DNA of 64,000 nt from Geminocystis sp. NIES-3709 (GTDB lineage Bacteria > Cyanobacteriota > Cyanobacteriia > Cyanobacteriales > Cyanobacteriaceae). The translations under genes and the position numbers were made by a program. This document shows, piece after piece, positions 1 to 8,743 of this stretch. How positions within the stretch are numbered: the stretch's first letter is position 1; each line of letters opens with the position of its first letter. The notes under the pieces are model-generated. The model had not been told where the DNA came from, did not search any database, and worked only from the letters and a program-made list of their open reading frames with translations. The stretch spans positions 2,483,262 to 2,547,261 of the forward strand of contig NZ_AP014821.1 of assembly GCF_001548115.1 (NCBI RefSeq). The letters run 5' to 3'.

Positions 1-1
1 T

Positions 2-514
2 TGTGGTAAGAGTTCACTACTAAGATCTATCGCCGGTTTATGGGATTCAGGTACAGGTGCTATTTTTCGTCCAGAATTAAATAAAATGCTCTTTTTACCT
101 CAACGTCCGTATATGATTATTGGTACTTTAAGAGAACAATTAATTTATCCTAGTGTGAATAAAAATATCTCAGAAGAAGAATTAGAAAAAATATTAAATT
201 TAGTCAATTTGCCCCATTTAGCGGCAAAATTTGGGGGTTTTGAGGTTAATAAAGACTGGGGAGAGGTGTTATCTTTAGGAGAACAACAAAGACTTGTATT
301 TGCTCGTATCTTAATTAATAAACCTGAATACGCTATTCTGGATGAAGCAACCAGTGCTTTAGATATAAATAACGAAACAAATTTATATCAACATTTACTA
401 AAAACAAATACAACTTTTATTAGTGTAGGACATCGAGAAAGTTTAAAAAATTATCACCAATTATTATTAAAAATATCCGAAGATAAATCATGGCAATTAT
501 CTTCTATTAATTAG
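2..514 (+). CDS. Fused ABC transporter permease/ATPase, C-terminal ATPase fragment
   Basis: The gene enters from the left edge, so only the end of the nucleotide-binding domain is present. Reading in frame from base 2 gives the end of a Walker A motif (CGKSSLLRSIAGLW), a Q-loop region (LPQRPY), a signature (LSLGEQQRLVFARI), a Walker B (YAILDEATSALD) and an H-loop (SVGHR). The spacing and the 'PQRPYMIIGTLREQLIYP' stretch are typical of the ABCD/YddA/BacA-type exporters and vitamin B12/peptide carriers, in which one chain carries membrane domain and ATPase. The membrane half lies outside the window, so the substrate cannot be named. The first in-frame ATG (86) is internal and is not the real start. 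Confidence 0.85.
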   Translation, partial: CGKSSLLRSIAGLWDSGTGAIFRPELNKMLFLPQRPYMIIGTLREQLIYPSVNKNISEEELEKILNLVNLPHLAAKFGGFEVNKDWGEVLSLGEQQRLVFARILINKPEYAILDEATSALDINNETNLYQHLLKTNTTFISVGHRESLKNYHQLLLKISEDKSWQLSSIN

Positions 515-590
515 GCTCTCCTACAGTAGTTATGACAAATTAATAGAAAATAATTAATATAAACTTTGATAGCTATAGCTTTGACTCTTT

Positions 591-705
591 TAAAAATGCA
601 ATTATTATAAATTAACAGTTTGAATTTAACCTAATACCTGCTACCTGATACCTGACACCTTTTTTTAGACATAATTTATCATATTCAAAGTAGAAGAGCC
701 ATTAA
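591..705 (+). repeat. Dispersed repeat R1, copy 1
   Basis: About 115 bp that recur in the same orientation at 55845-55958, with a partial third copy at 25367-25412. Shared blocks include AAAAATGCAATT, TTAACAGTTT, AATTTAACCTAA, a run of degenerate ACCTRATACCT units, and ATAATTTATCA followed by an AGAAG/AGAGC-type stretch. All copies are intergenic. No coding potential was seen. Confidence 0.7.
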
Positions 706-776
706 TTAAGTTAGTCAGATATTCTTAAATCATCTCAAAAAAATATAGCAAATACCAAAATAATGAGGGACATTTT

Positions 777-853
777 CAGCCTTCTAAATCCCTAAAATTG
801 AGAAACTTAAATTTTAAATTCATATCTTGTAATTATGATAAATGCTATAATAT
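777..853 (+). repeat. Dispersed repeat R3, copy 1
   Basis: About 76 bp that recur at 19845-19920 in the same orientation. Shared blocks are AGCCT, CTAAAT-CCCTAA, the 15-bp ACTTAAATTTTAAAT, CTTGTAATTATGA and AAATGCTATA. Both copies lie in long gene-free gaps. Confidence 0.7.
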
Positions 854-1574
854 TTTAAAAATAAACAACCTATTATAATTATCCTAGATAATGACTTTTA
901 AGTACATTCAACAAAAATATTTATCAGAGTTTTTTATAATAATTTAAACTAACAGGATTAATTGATTTTTCATTTAACTCTCTTTCCAAAAATAAGAGAG
1001 AAAGTTTCTGATCTTAACAGATGATATGTTATAAATACTTTTTTATATTTTATGTATTAAGTATTTTTACTAATAGTTATTCTGAGAATTTAAACTAATA
1101 TATATTTCTAAAAATATGTTAATTTCCTTATAATCGAGTCTTAATAATCTTAGTTTGATGATCCGAACTCTAAGATATTGTCTAGTATCTTTAGTTTAAT
1201 TTAAGAAATGATCTATAATTTGAGGATGAGGATTATTATCCTCCAATTATTTGTTTACAGCAATTATAAATGATTGTAACAAATCAAATATTAATTATAA
1301 AATGCTAGAATGCTGATTCTTTAAGATCTAACACTTTTTAATCACTTTTTGATACAATCCCCATAAGACTGGTATCTCAATAAATTCTATAGATTTTTTT
1401 TCGTTTATACAACTGATTTGAACTCCCTATGTGTGCGGTGTTTTTATCAAGTAGTTATAATTAATTCAAAGTATAAAAGATTTTGTTATTATGATTAGCA
1501 AAAAAATTATTCTACAAAAATAAATTGCTGTAATATATTCAACCTAATCTAAATTTAACTAAAATTTTCAAAAA

Positions 1575-3350
1575 ATGAATAGCCTATTTGAGTATCTGGA
1601 AACAAAAGAAATTTCGAGGAATAAATCTGACACAAAAATAACTTGGTATGCTAAATATAAAGATAGTGGAGATGAGTTGGTTATCAAACAAATTATTTGT
1701 TCTAAAGAAAATTATGTCTTAAGTGGTGTTGAGGCTTATAAAAAAAAGATTCAATATTTTCAGGCTAAAAATCACCCTTCAATTATTCGTTATTTAGGAG
1801 TATTTTCTACTTCAGATAGTTTTTTTATTTTGAGAGATTATAAAAAAGGTGTTATACCATTATCTAAATTAGACAAAATTAGATTAGAAGAAATTAAAAG
1901 TATTGCTATTAAAATTTTATCTGTATTAAAAGAGTTTCAGGAATCCAGTCCTCCGATGATTCATCAAAATATTAAACCAGAAAATATATTTATTGACAAT
2001 AAACTCAATATCTATTTAACGGATTTTGGTTTTTCCGAAGTTAGTACTCAAAGTATGTATGATTTTTCTGTAGATAATATTTTTGAAGGTACTCCCGGAT
2101 TTATTGCACCAGAACAATTTATTCGTCCGACAAAAGCCTCTGATATGTACGGATTAGGGGCTACATTAATTTGTTTAATTACCAAGACAAAATCTGAAAA
2201 TTTATCATTATTATTAGATAAAAAAAATAAATATAAAATTAATTTTGAACACTTAACTAAGGGATTACGTCCTGATTTTGTTAGGTGGTTAGAAAAAATG
2301 GTGGCAACGGATCAAAGAGAGCGTTTTCGTACTGCTGGTGAAGCATTAGAAGCATTACTTCCTATTTATGTGGTGCGTTATCCTGAAGTAAAATTAAGTG
2401 TTAAAAGTTTAGAAATTAAAATCAATCAATTAGGTGAAAAAGAAACTGTAACGATCGAAGTTTCTAATCCGATCGATAATACTTTATTAAGGGGAAAATG
2501 GGTGTTAGCTAGAAATATTAATGATGGTTATGACAGAGGACAAATTCACGGTTGGCTTTCTATTTTACCGAATAAATTTGCTAATAATCATGTCTTTTGT
2601 ACTTTAAAAGTCTCCAGTGAAAAATTAATGGCTGATCAGATTTATGAACGATATTTAGTACTCAAAAATAATAGCCGTTGTGAAAAAATTAAAATACCTT
2701 TAAAAATTATTACTCCTCCTCTTTCTTTAAATATTAAAAAACCGCCTTATTTTTATATTGCTTCAATATTTTTATCTTCTGTTATAATTTCAATATTTGG
2801 AGGTATCAGTGGTATTCTAGCCGGAAATATCGGGGGATTAGTAGGAAGTCTTGCGGCTTGGTTTTTTGCTGGAATTATAGCTTCTTTTGCTTTAACAAGT
2901 ACTTATATGAGTAATGATACTTGGTCAAATTCCCGTCTTTCGGGGGGAATTATTGGCAGTTTCTTATTGTGGGGTATGGGATTGACTCTTGTTTTATTAG
3001 CTTTAAGAAGATTTGGTTCTCCCGATTTAAGTAAAATTGCGATCGCACAGTTTATTGTATTAATTACAGCAGGTGTTTTAGCTATTTTTAGTCATTTAGT
3101 ATTAGAAAAATTTAAAGAAATTGGATTTAGTAAATTAATCTCTTTTGCTTGTATTTTATCATCAATAATTAGTGGTATTTTATTAGGAATACAAATTTTA
3201 TTAGGATTCAAAAATATCTATATTTTTATACCTTTTATGATGAGTAATATTGTATTTTTCAGTGTGTTATTTTATCCTTTGTGGAAAGAATTAAAGTTAA
3301 TTAATGAATATAAAAAGGCAGCTAAAGAAAATCAATTAATTAAACCTTAA
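1575..3350 (+). CDS. Membrane-anchored serine/threonine kinase-like protein, probable pseudokinase
   Basis: 591 residues. Residues about 20-265 have the protein-kinase fold: VIK lysine K38, a DFG motif at 150-152, and a GTPGFIAPEQ activation segment. The catalytic loop, normally HRD, reads HQN (residues 130-132; the Asn codon is AAT), so the catalytic aspartate is absent, and no clear Gly-rich loop is visible. Residues about 268-385 look like an all-beta domain. From about 390 to 575 there are roughly six hydrophobic segments, so the kinase-like domain is probably cytoplasmic and tethered to the membrane. Members of the family phosphorylate Ser/Thr of partner proteins; this one may instead bind or scaffold. 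There are no operon partners: the downstream gene is convergent. The start ATG lacks a clear Shine-Dalgarno, which is common in cyanobacteria. Confidence 0.8.
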   Translation: MNSLFEYLETKEISRNKSDTKITWYAKYKDSGDELVIKQIICSKENYVLSGVEAYKKKIQYFQAKNHPSIIRYLGVFSTSDSFFILRDYKKGVIPLSKLDKIRLEEIKSIAIKILSVLKEFQESSPPMIHQNIKPENIFIDNKLNIYLTDFGFSEVSTQSMYDFSVDNIFEGTPGFIAPEQFIRPTKASDMYGLGATLICLITKTKSENLSLLLDKKNKYKINFEHLTKGLRPDFVRWLEKMVATDQRERFRTAGEALEALLPIYVVRYPEVKLSVKSLEIKINQLGEKETVTIEVSNPIDNTLLRGKWVLARNINDGYDRGQIHGWLSILPNKFANNHVFCTLKVSSEKLMADQIYERYLVLKNNSRCEKIKIPLKIITPPLSLNIKKPPYFYIASIFLSSVIISIFGGISGILAGNIGGLVGSLAAWFFAGIIASFALTSTYMSNDTWSNSRLSGGIIGSFLLWGMGLTLVLLALRRFGSPDLSKIAIAQFIVLITAGVLAIFSHLVLEKFKEIGFSKLISFACILSSIISGILLGIQILLGFKNIYIFIPFMMSNIVFFSVLFYPLWKELKLINEYKKAAKENQLIKP

Positions 3351-3380
3351 TTGAGTAACATTGATAATTTTTAATATTTA

Positions 3381-5978
3381 TTAAACTTCATTATACTTTT
3401 TGCTATCTCTCGTTAAAAGATTCGTTGCCTCGGAGACAGAAACAGGATGAGAAAATAAGTATCCTTGCCCAAATTGACATCCTTGACTTTTTAACCATTG
3501 TTTTTGTTCTTCTGTTTCAATTCCTTCTGCGATCGATTTTATGCCAATAGATTTACATAAAGCAATAATAGATTCTGCAATTACTTTATTGCGAGGATCA
3601 GATTCCAAAATATTAACAAAACTTCGATCGATTTTCAAAGTATCCACAGGTAATTGATGTAAATAACTAAAACAAGAATAACCAGTGCCAAAGTCATCAA
3701 TACTGATAGAAATTCCCTTATTTTTAATTTGATTCAATACATAAGAAGTTGTTTGTAGATCTTTGATTAACATACTTTCCGTTATTTCTAATGCTAAAGT
3801 ATCTCTAAATAAGGAATAACGATCGAATAAACTGTCGAGTAAAGGTAATAAGGATTCTTGTAATTGTTTTACTGAAAGATTAACGTGAAGTTTAAGAGGT
3901 TTATTAAATTTTTCCTGCCATATTGCCAATTGGCTACAGACATTTTCTAATATCCATGTACCGAGAGGAATAATTAACCCTGTTTCTTCTATAATATCAA
4001 TAAATTCCATAGGAGATAGTAGTCCTCTTTCGGGATGTTGCCAACGAATCAACGCTTCAAATCCTTCTATCATCATCGTTTGCATATTAAAAATTGGTTG
4101 ATAATACAACACAAATTCTTTCGTCTCAATAGCTCTACGCAAATCATTTTCCAGATGTAATCGTTGCAGTGCTTGAGAGTGCATTGTGGGATCAAAAATA
4201 ACATATTTGCCTTTACTATTTTGTTTGGCTCGATACATGGCTATATCTGCATCTCTTAACAAGTTTTCGGGAGAATCATATATTTGACTACCGATAATAA
4301 TGCCAATACTGCTACCTATAAAAACTTCCCGATTTGATAACATAAAAGGCGATCGCAAAGAATTTAAAATCCTGTCGGCGATTCTCACAGCTTCTTTTAT
4401 TTCTTCTATTTCCTCTAACAAAATTACAAACTCATCTCCCCCTAACCTTGCGGCAATGTCGGTATCTCGAATACAACTATTGAGTAATTGTGCCACTTGT
4501 ATTAGCAATTCATCTCCTACCAAATGTCCTAAGCTATCATTAACTATCTTAAAGTTATCTAAATCAAAAAATAATACTGCAAACTTATATTCTTGATAAC
4601 GTTTTCCTCTTTTTAAGGCTAACTGTAGTCTTTCAATCAACAAAGCACGATTAGCTAAACCAGTTAATTTGTCATGAAGGGCGTTATGTTTTAATTCCTT
4701 TTCCATATGAATACGATCGCTTATATCAGTAATAGTACCCACATAACCTTTAATATTTCCCTGAAGATCATATTCGGCAACACATTGTCCATAAACCCAA
4801 ATAACGGTGTTGTCGGGACGTTGAAAACGATATTCTAACTCAAATAATTTATTTTCCTCAACACATTCAAGCCAATGTTGTATAACTGTCTCTCGATCGT
4901 CAGGATATAAATTTTGTACCCAACCATGCCCCATAGCTTCTTCTGGGTTGATTCCGATAAGTTCACAATAATATTTATTGATATAAATACATTCTCGATT
5001 AGCGTTAGTGCGAAAAATACCCACAGGTACAGCAGAAGCAAGACTAGCGTAACTTTGTTTACTTTCTTGTAACTTAACCTCTATCCGTTTACGGTGATTT
5101 ATCTCTTTATTTAAAAAATAATTCCAAAAAGTAAGAAAAATAAGCACTAAAAAAGGAGCATAAATAGCTAAATTCCAGAGAAAATCTCTAATTTGTGGCC
5201 AACCTAATTTTTTTTCTGGCTCTAACCATTCATTAATAGCTTGATAATAAATGGAGTTAGGATCTCGAATTAATATTTGTAATTGTCGATCGATACTTGA
5301 CAATAAAGAATTAGGATCACTTTCTTTAACCACAAAGTGTAAACGGGCAGGATTAACTAAAATATTAGTTTTAACTACATTATAATTTGGACTAACTTTC
5401 TTTCCAAAAAAATTATTAACAATACCTGCATCGATTTTTCCCTGTTCAAGAAGAACAAAAATATCATTAAATTTATCAACTTCCACCAATTCTGGAGTAA
5501 TACCAAAAGAACTAATTTGATCCTTTAAAACCTCTTTTTGGATACTTGATTTGAGAATACCTACTTTTTTTCCATCCAAATCTAATATAGAATTTAATGA
5601 TAAACCAGGACGAGCATAAACTTGAGACCAACTAGCCAAAACTACTTCATTATTAAAATCGAATAGATTATCCCGTTTATCAGAATAGGCTACATCTACC
5701 ATTAGATCGATCGTACCATTTTCTACATCTTTGAGACATTGATTCCACTCACAAGGTATATATATAATTGACCAATTTTCCCTTTTAGCAATACCATCCA
5801 TAATCTCCACCCAAAAACCAGAAGGTTTACCATTTTCATCAAGAAAAACCTTTGGATTATTTTGATAAATCCCTACTCTCAACATTTTATCGGGATTTTT
5901 TTGTGCAATAGCTTCCTTTCCCGTGAAAAATATAGACAGACACAGACACAGCCCCAGTAGCAACAGAACATATTTCAT
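3381..5978 (-). CDS. Diguanylate cyclase/phosphodiesterase with periplasmic solute-binding and PAS sensor domains
   Basis: 865 residues. Order: signal peptide/first membrane segment (1-25); family 3 solute-binding domain (about 30-255), probably periplasmic; membrane helix (about 268-290); PAS domain (about 305-425); GGDEF domain with intact GGDEF at 513-517; EAL domain with E641-A-L and an IDDFGTGYSC stretch. The protein would make and/or break cyclic di-GMP in response to a small molecule, probably an amino acid, sensed outside the membrane. Both catalytic motifs look intact, so net activity cannot be predicted. It is convergent with the kinase-like gene (30 bp between stops) and stands alone as a transcription unit. 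Confidence 0.9.
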   Translation of the reverse strand: MKYVLLLLGLCLCLSIFFTGKEAIAQKNPDKMLRVGIYQNNPKVFLDENGKPSGFWVEIMDGIAKRENWSIIYIPCEWNQCLKDVENGTIDLMVDVAYSDKRDNLFDFNNEVVLASWSQVYARPGLSLNSILDLDGKKVGILKSSIQKEVLKDQISSFGITPELVEVDKFNDIFVLLEQGKIDAGIVNNFFGKKVSPNYNVVKTNILVNPARLHFVVKESDPNSLLSSIDRQLQILIRDPNSIYYQAINEWLEPEKKLGWPQIRDFLWNLAIYAPFLVLIFLTFWNYFLNKEINHRKRIEVKLQESKQSYASLASAVPVGIFRTNANRECIYINKYYCELIGINPEEAMGHGWVQNLYPDDRETVIQHWLECVEENKLFELEYRFQRPDNTVIWVYGQCVAEYDLQGNIKGYVGTITDISDRIHMEKELKHNALHDKLTGLANRALLIERLQLALKRGKRYQEYKFAVLFFDLDNFKIVNDSLGHLVGDELLIQVAQLLNSCIRDTDIAARLGGDEFVILLEEIEEIKEAVRIADRILNSLRSPFMLSNREVFIGSSIGIIIGSQIYDSPENLLRDADIAMYRAKQNSKGKYVIFDPTMHSQALQRLHLENDLRRAIETKEFVLYYQPIFNMQTMMIEGFEALIRWQHPERGLLSPMEFIDIIEETGLIIPLGTWILENVCSQLAIWQEKFNKPLKLHVNLSVKQLQESLLPLLDSLFDRYSLFRDTLALEITESMLIKDLQTTSYVLNQIKNKGISISIDDFGTGYSCFSYLHQLPVDTLKIDRSFVNILESDPRNKVIAESIIALCKSIGIKSIAEGIETEEQKQWLKSQGCQFGQGYLFSHPVSVSEATNLLTRDSKKYNEV

Positions 5979-6091
5979 TAACTTTTAAAAGCTACTATGA
6001 TTAATTTGTCTTACTTCAAGTATAGTCGATCAACTTTCAGTTTGGAATTAGGACTTAGGAATTAACTCATAGAAACTTATATGATACTTAG

Positions 6092-6249
6092 TAAATACCT
6101 GAGTTCGAGAAAAAATCTTGATGTAGGTACGTTTTAGTTTCTAAAAATACCAAATCTGATTGAATGATTTAATTAAATTAATCTAAGTAAAATCAATTGT
6201 TAACAGTTTTTGATCAATTATTTACCGAATACCTAACAACTAATACCTT
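6092..6249 (+). repeat. Dispersed repeat R2, copy 1
   Basis: About 158 bp that recur in inverted orientation at 54220-54388. Shared blocks include GTTCGAGAAAAAA, TCTT.GATGT, AAATTAATCTA, AAATCAATTGTTAA.AGTTTTT, ATCAATTATTTACCGAATACC and TAACAACTAATACCT. The last 55 bp are almost identical between copies; the middle has small indels. Both copies are intergenic. Confidence 0.75.
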
Positions 6250-6299
6250 GCTATTACCCATACATTTTGCATTGAACTGAGGTAGTAAATAAATTTAAT

Positions 6300-6324
6300 A
6301 AAAAAATCCCCCAATATGGAGGAT
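6300..6324 (-). terminator. Rho-independent terminator after ycf54
   Basis: On the minus strand a 7-bp stem (AUCCUCC / GGGGGAU, one G-U pair) with loop AUAUU is followed directly by a U run of 6-7. It sits 21 nt beyond the ycf54 stop codon, so it would end the pdxJ-ycf54 transcript. Confidence 0.7.
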
Positions 6325-6344
6325 CAAAATAATCTATTTAGTCG

Positions 6345-6677
6345 TTAAACTGTTATAGCTAAAGAATCTAAAGGAGAAGGAATTGTCTCAGAAGGAGCAT
6401 TAAATTCACCCGTGATAACATACTCTAAACGTAACTTTAAAAAAGTAATCCACTGTTTATTTAAAGATACGATCGCCGCCGCTGGCTGAGGACATTTAGC
6501 CCTGATTTCTTTAAACTCTGGAGCATCTAAAAAAGCAGGTTGCTTGATGAACCAAAAGTCAATTTCTTTATCTTTTTCTTTATAAACTCTATGTTTTTCG
6601 TCTAAAATTTCGTGTAAGTTTTCACTATCGCTAGTTAAAAATTTTTCACTAGCTACAAGATAATAATAAGTAGTCAT
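6345..6677 (-). CDS. ycf54: Ycf54, Mg-protoporphyrin IX monomethyl ester cyclase subunit
   Basis: 110 residues, the usual length. Recognised by MTTYYYLVAS at the N-terminus, KEIDFWFIKQPAFL in the middle, CPQPAAAI and the C-terminal LRLEYVITGEF...PSETIPSPL. Ycf54 is a soluble partner of the aerobic cyclase (AcsF) that forms the fifth ring of chlorophyll, and it is needed for assembly or stability of the cyclase. It lies 62 nt downstream of pdxJ on the same strand and is followed by a terminator, so the two are probably co-transcribed. PdxJ has no known role in chlorophyll synthesis. Confidence 0.92.
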   Translation of the reverse strand: MTTYYYLVASEKFLTSDSENLHEILDEKHRVYKEKDKEIDFWFIKQPAFLDAPEFKEIRAKCPQPAAAIVSLNKQWITFLKLRLEYVITGEFNAPSETIPSPLDSLAITV

Positions 6678-6739
6678 AAATCAATTTTTATTATTGAGAA
6701 AGAAAGTAAATTTTATTGTCAATTGTTAATGATATATTG

Positions 6740-7459
6740 CTAATTGTTGAACATTGCCTGTTTCATTTCTTTAACGGCACGTTCTAAACCAACTAACACT
6801 GCTCTACTAATTATACTATGACCGATATTCAATTCTTCCATTCCCGGAATACAAGCTACAGGATAAACATTCCAATAGGTTAAACCATGACCTGCATTAA
6901 CCCTCAACCCCAAGTCTAAAGCCTGTTTTGTACCTTTTTGTAAAGCAATTAACTCTTTTTGTCTAGCTTCTTCTTTCAGTGCATCGGCATATTTACCAGT
7001 ATGTAACTCAATAAATTTAGCCTGAGTTTTAGCGGCTGCCTCAATTTGTGCCTCATCAGCATCAATAAACCAACTCACTGGAATATCAGCAGACTGCAAT
7101 TTGTCAACAACGGCAGTAAATCTGTTCAGGTTTTTAACAATATCGATCCCTCCTTCTGTTGTTACTTCTTCTCTTTTCTCAGGTACTAGGGTAACATAGT
7201 CTGGTTTTATCTCTAGTGCGATCGAGATCATTTCATCAGTAGCCGCCATTTCTAAATTAAGATGAGTACGAACAGTTTCTCTTAAAATACGCACGTCTCG
7301 ATCTTGAATATGTCGTCTATCTTCTCGTAAATGAGTAGTAATACCATCTGCCCCTCCTAATTCTGCTAACACGGCGGCAGAAACGGGATCAGGTTCAACA
7401 GTCCGCCTAGCTTGACGAATAGTCGCTACATGGTCAATATTAACTCCTAATGTCAACAA
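6740..7459 (-). CDS. pdxJ: Pyridoxine 5'-phosphate synthase
   Basis: 239 residues, full length. Family marks are [17 protein letters not shown] at the N-terminus, [16 protein letters not shown] (active-site region), [23 protein letters not shown] and the C-terminal HSIISRAV. PdxJ condenses 1-deoxyxylulose 5-phosphate with 3-amino-2-oxopropyl phosphate to form pyridoxine 5'-phosphate in the DXP-dependent vitamin B6 pathway. It is the first recognised gene of a probable pdxJ-ycf54 transcript. Confidence 0.95.
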   Translation of the reverse strand: MLTLGVNIDHVATIRQARRTVEPDPVSAAVLAELGGADGITTHLREDRRHIQDRDVRILRETVRTHLNLEMAATDEMISIALEIKPDYVTLVPEKREEVTTEGGIDIVKNLNRFTAVVDKLQSADIPVSWFIDADEAQIEAAAKTQAKFIELHTGKYADALKEEARQKELIALQKGTKQALDLGLRVNAGHGLTYWNVYPVACIPGMEELNIGHSIISRAVLVGLERAVKEMKQAMFNN

Positions 7460-7559
7460 TTTTATCTTCTCCTTTTCAATAGATCACTAGATCACTTTAC
7501 CAAGATTAGGAAAATATGCTGTATATAATTCTTAATTCCTAATTTCTAATTCCTAACCC

Positions 7560-7709
7560 CTAATTATTATGGGCTTTTCCCGTCTGAATTTGATGTAAAA
7601 GTAGTTCTAATTCTGCCTCTAAACTCATATATTTGAGTTGTTGATCTGCTTGATAGGCTTTTTGTAACTGTTGTATGTTATAGTTGGTATTTTTAATTTC
7701 AGTTTTCAT
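7560..7709 (-). CDS. Small conserved-looking protein, 49 residues
   Basis: A 49-codon frame read by hand: it starts with ATG at 7709 and ends with TAG at 7560-7562. The product is rich in Gln and Leu, with a central KAYQADQQLKYMSLEAELELL stretch predicted as one amphipathic helix or a short coiled coil. There are no Cys residues and no signal peptide. It resembles the small helical proteins often conserved in cyanobacteria, but I cannot name a family. It lies 100 nt upstream of pdxJ on the same strand and may share its promoter. Confidence 0.5.
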   Translation of the reverse strand: MKTEIKNTNYNIQQLQKAYQADQQLKYMSLEAELELLLHQIQTGKAHNN

Positions 7710-8175
7710 TGAGTATAAATGCTTATTATGATTATTATTAAATAACTAATCTTAACTTAAATTTACATAATATGCGATAGTTTAAAAAAAGTAAACAAAT
7801 TGTTACACTTTTAATTTATAAATTAGCCCGTCAGAATAACACATTTACGTCCTTTTCCTTTTTATCTCCTGAGAAAAATAAAAATTTTAAAATTTATTTG
7901 TGTTAAAAATCTCATTCACGGATATATCTTCATAATTTTTTCTATTTATTAACATTTTACAAATTAGAATTGTTAATCTTACAAAAACTTGTAAACCTTG
8001 ATTCTAAAAGGTTTTTTCATCAAATTCAAGTAGTTTAGAATCATTGTCTTATCGTTTTTCAAAAAAAATGTTAAAAAAAGTAACAATTTAGACAGAACAC
8101 TTGACAAAGTTGCAGTTTTAATATCCATATGTTAGGTTAATTATTATCTGACGGATTAATTGAGGAGTAAAGCTA
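7710..8175. other. Divergent intergenic region upstream of nblA
   Basis: 466 bp of AT-rich DNA between the small minus-strand gene and nblA. It should carry the nblA promoter. A TTGACA hexamer lies at 8101-8106, but there is no convincing -10 box at 16-18 bp, and no GTA-N8-TAC NtcA site was found by eye. Nothing else is supported. Confidence 0.4.
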
Positions 8176-8343
8176 ATGGAAACACCTTCTGCATTAAGTT
8201 TAGAACAACAATTTAAGTTGGAAGTTCTAAAAGATCAAGTTAAAAAGTTAAGTCAAGAACAAGCTCAAGAATATTTAATTGAGGTATTTCGTCAAATGAT
8301 GGTGAAAGATAACTTAATGAAACAATTATTCAAAAATGCTTAA
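8176..8343 (+). CDS. nblA: Phycobilisome degradation protein NblA
   Basis: 55 residues. The sequence has the NblA hallmarks: LSLEQQFKLEVLK near the N-terminus, a central QVKKLSQEQAQEYL, and the C-terminal RQMMVKDNLMKQL. NblA is a small helical adaptor that binds phycobiliproteins and delivers phycobilisomes to Clp protease during nitrogen or other nutrient starvation. A good Shine-Dalgarno (GAGGAG, 8162-8167) precedes the ATG by 8 nt. Transcription is normally starvation-induced; no operator could be assigned. clpP and clpX also lie in this window, about 49 kb away. Confidence 0.93.
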   Translation: METPSALSLEQQFKLEVLKDQVKKLSQEQAQEYLIEVFRQMMVKDNLMKQLFKNA

Positions 8344-8743
8344 TCTTGCTTAGACGTTGTTGTAGAGTTGATCATCATTGTCTTTTTTCCGCAATGAGAT
8401 TCTTTGTTAACTTTTACATAAATTTAATTTCCCTTATTTCTCGTCTCGACAACGTCTATCAATCAAAGACAACTAAGTGTTTCTTACTCTTAGAGTATCG
8501 TCTCGATCGAACTATTCTATACTTGCTAAAATATAGTTTGATGTTGCAAAATAACTTTTGGTTTTTGGATATTTTCCCCCAGTTAATAAGTAAGTGGGCA
8601 GAATTAATTGTATAATTATAACATTAAAATAAATTTAATAAAATCAAAAAGTAATATACAAAAGTTTTATTTATATTTAAAAATAATTAATGTAGCTTAA
8701 AATCTGCTAAAAATATGAAAAATAAGTAAATCAAGGATAAAAA
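8344..8743. other. 400-bp region between nblA and the IS630 transposase
   Basis: It contains a perfect 10-bp inverted repeat, TAGACGTTGT (8351-8360) and ACAACGTCTA (8449-8458), starting 7 nt after the nblA stop. The spacing of 88 bp is long for a terminator, so it could be a small element's termini or a structured 3' UTR. Around 8509-8537 there is a weaker AACTAT...ATAGTT hairpin. The 89-codon frame at 8346-8615 is judged spurious. The left end of the IS should lie before 8744, but no inverted repeat was found to fix it. Confidence 0.5.

Larger units (their letters stand above)
515..1574. other. 1.06-kb intergenic region with two dispersed repeats
   Basis: No gene was found in this AT-rich stretch between the ABC transporter end and the kinase-like gene. 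It carries one copy each of two short dispersed repeats described separately (591-705 and 777-853). The remaining sequence is low in complexity. I see no tRNA-like or strong hairpin-plus-T-run structure. Confidence 0.6.
5979..6344. other. Intergenic region with dispersed repeat R2 and a terminator
   Basis: The gap between the GGDEF/EAL gene (leaving leftward) and the end of ycf54. It contains R2 copy 1 (6092-6249) and the ycf54 terminator (6300-6324), both listed separately. The part next to 5979 should carry the promoter of the GGDEF/EAL gene, but I could not assign a box. Confidence 0.6.

Noticed and set aside
4300-4596. Frame antisense to the GGDEF/EAL gene, and similar frames inside smc, chlH, mreB, the MORN gene, rimK and others
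   Set aside because: These lie fully opposite or out of frame within well-supported genes and have compositions mirroring them; treated as shadows.
8346-8615. 89-codon plus-strand frame after nblA
   Set aside because: No ribosome binding site, no recognisable motif, unusual composition (Leu/Phe/Cys-rich) and it spans an inverted repeat; most likely chance in AT-rich DNA.
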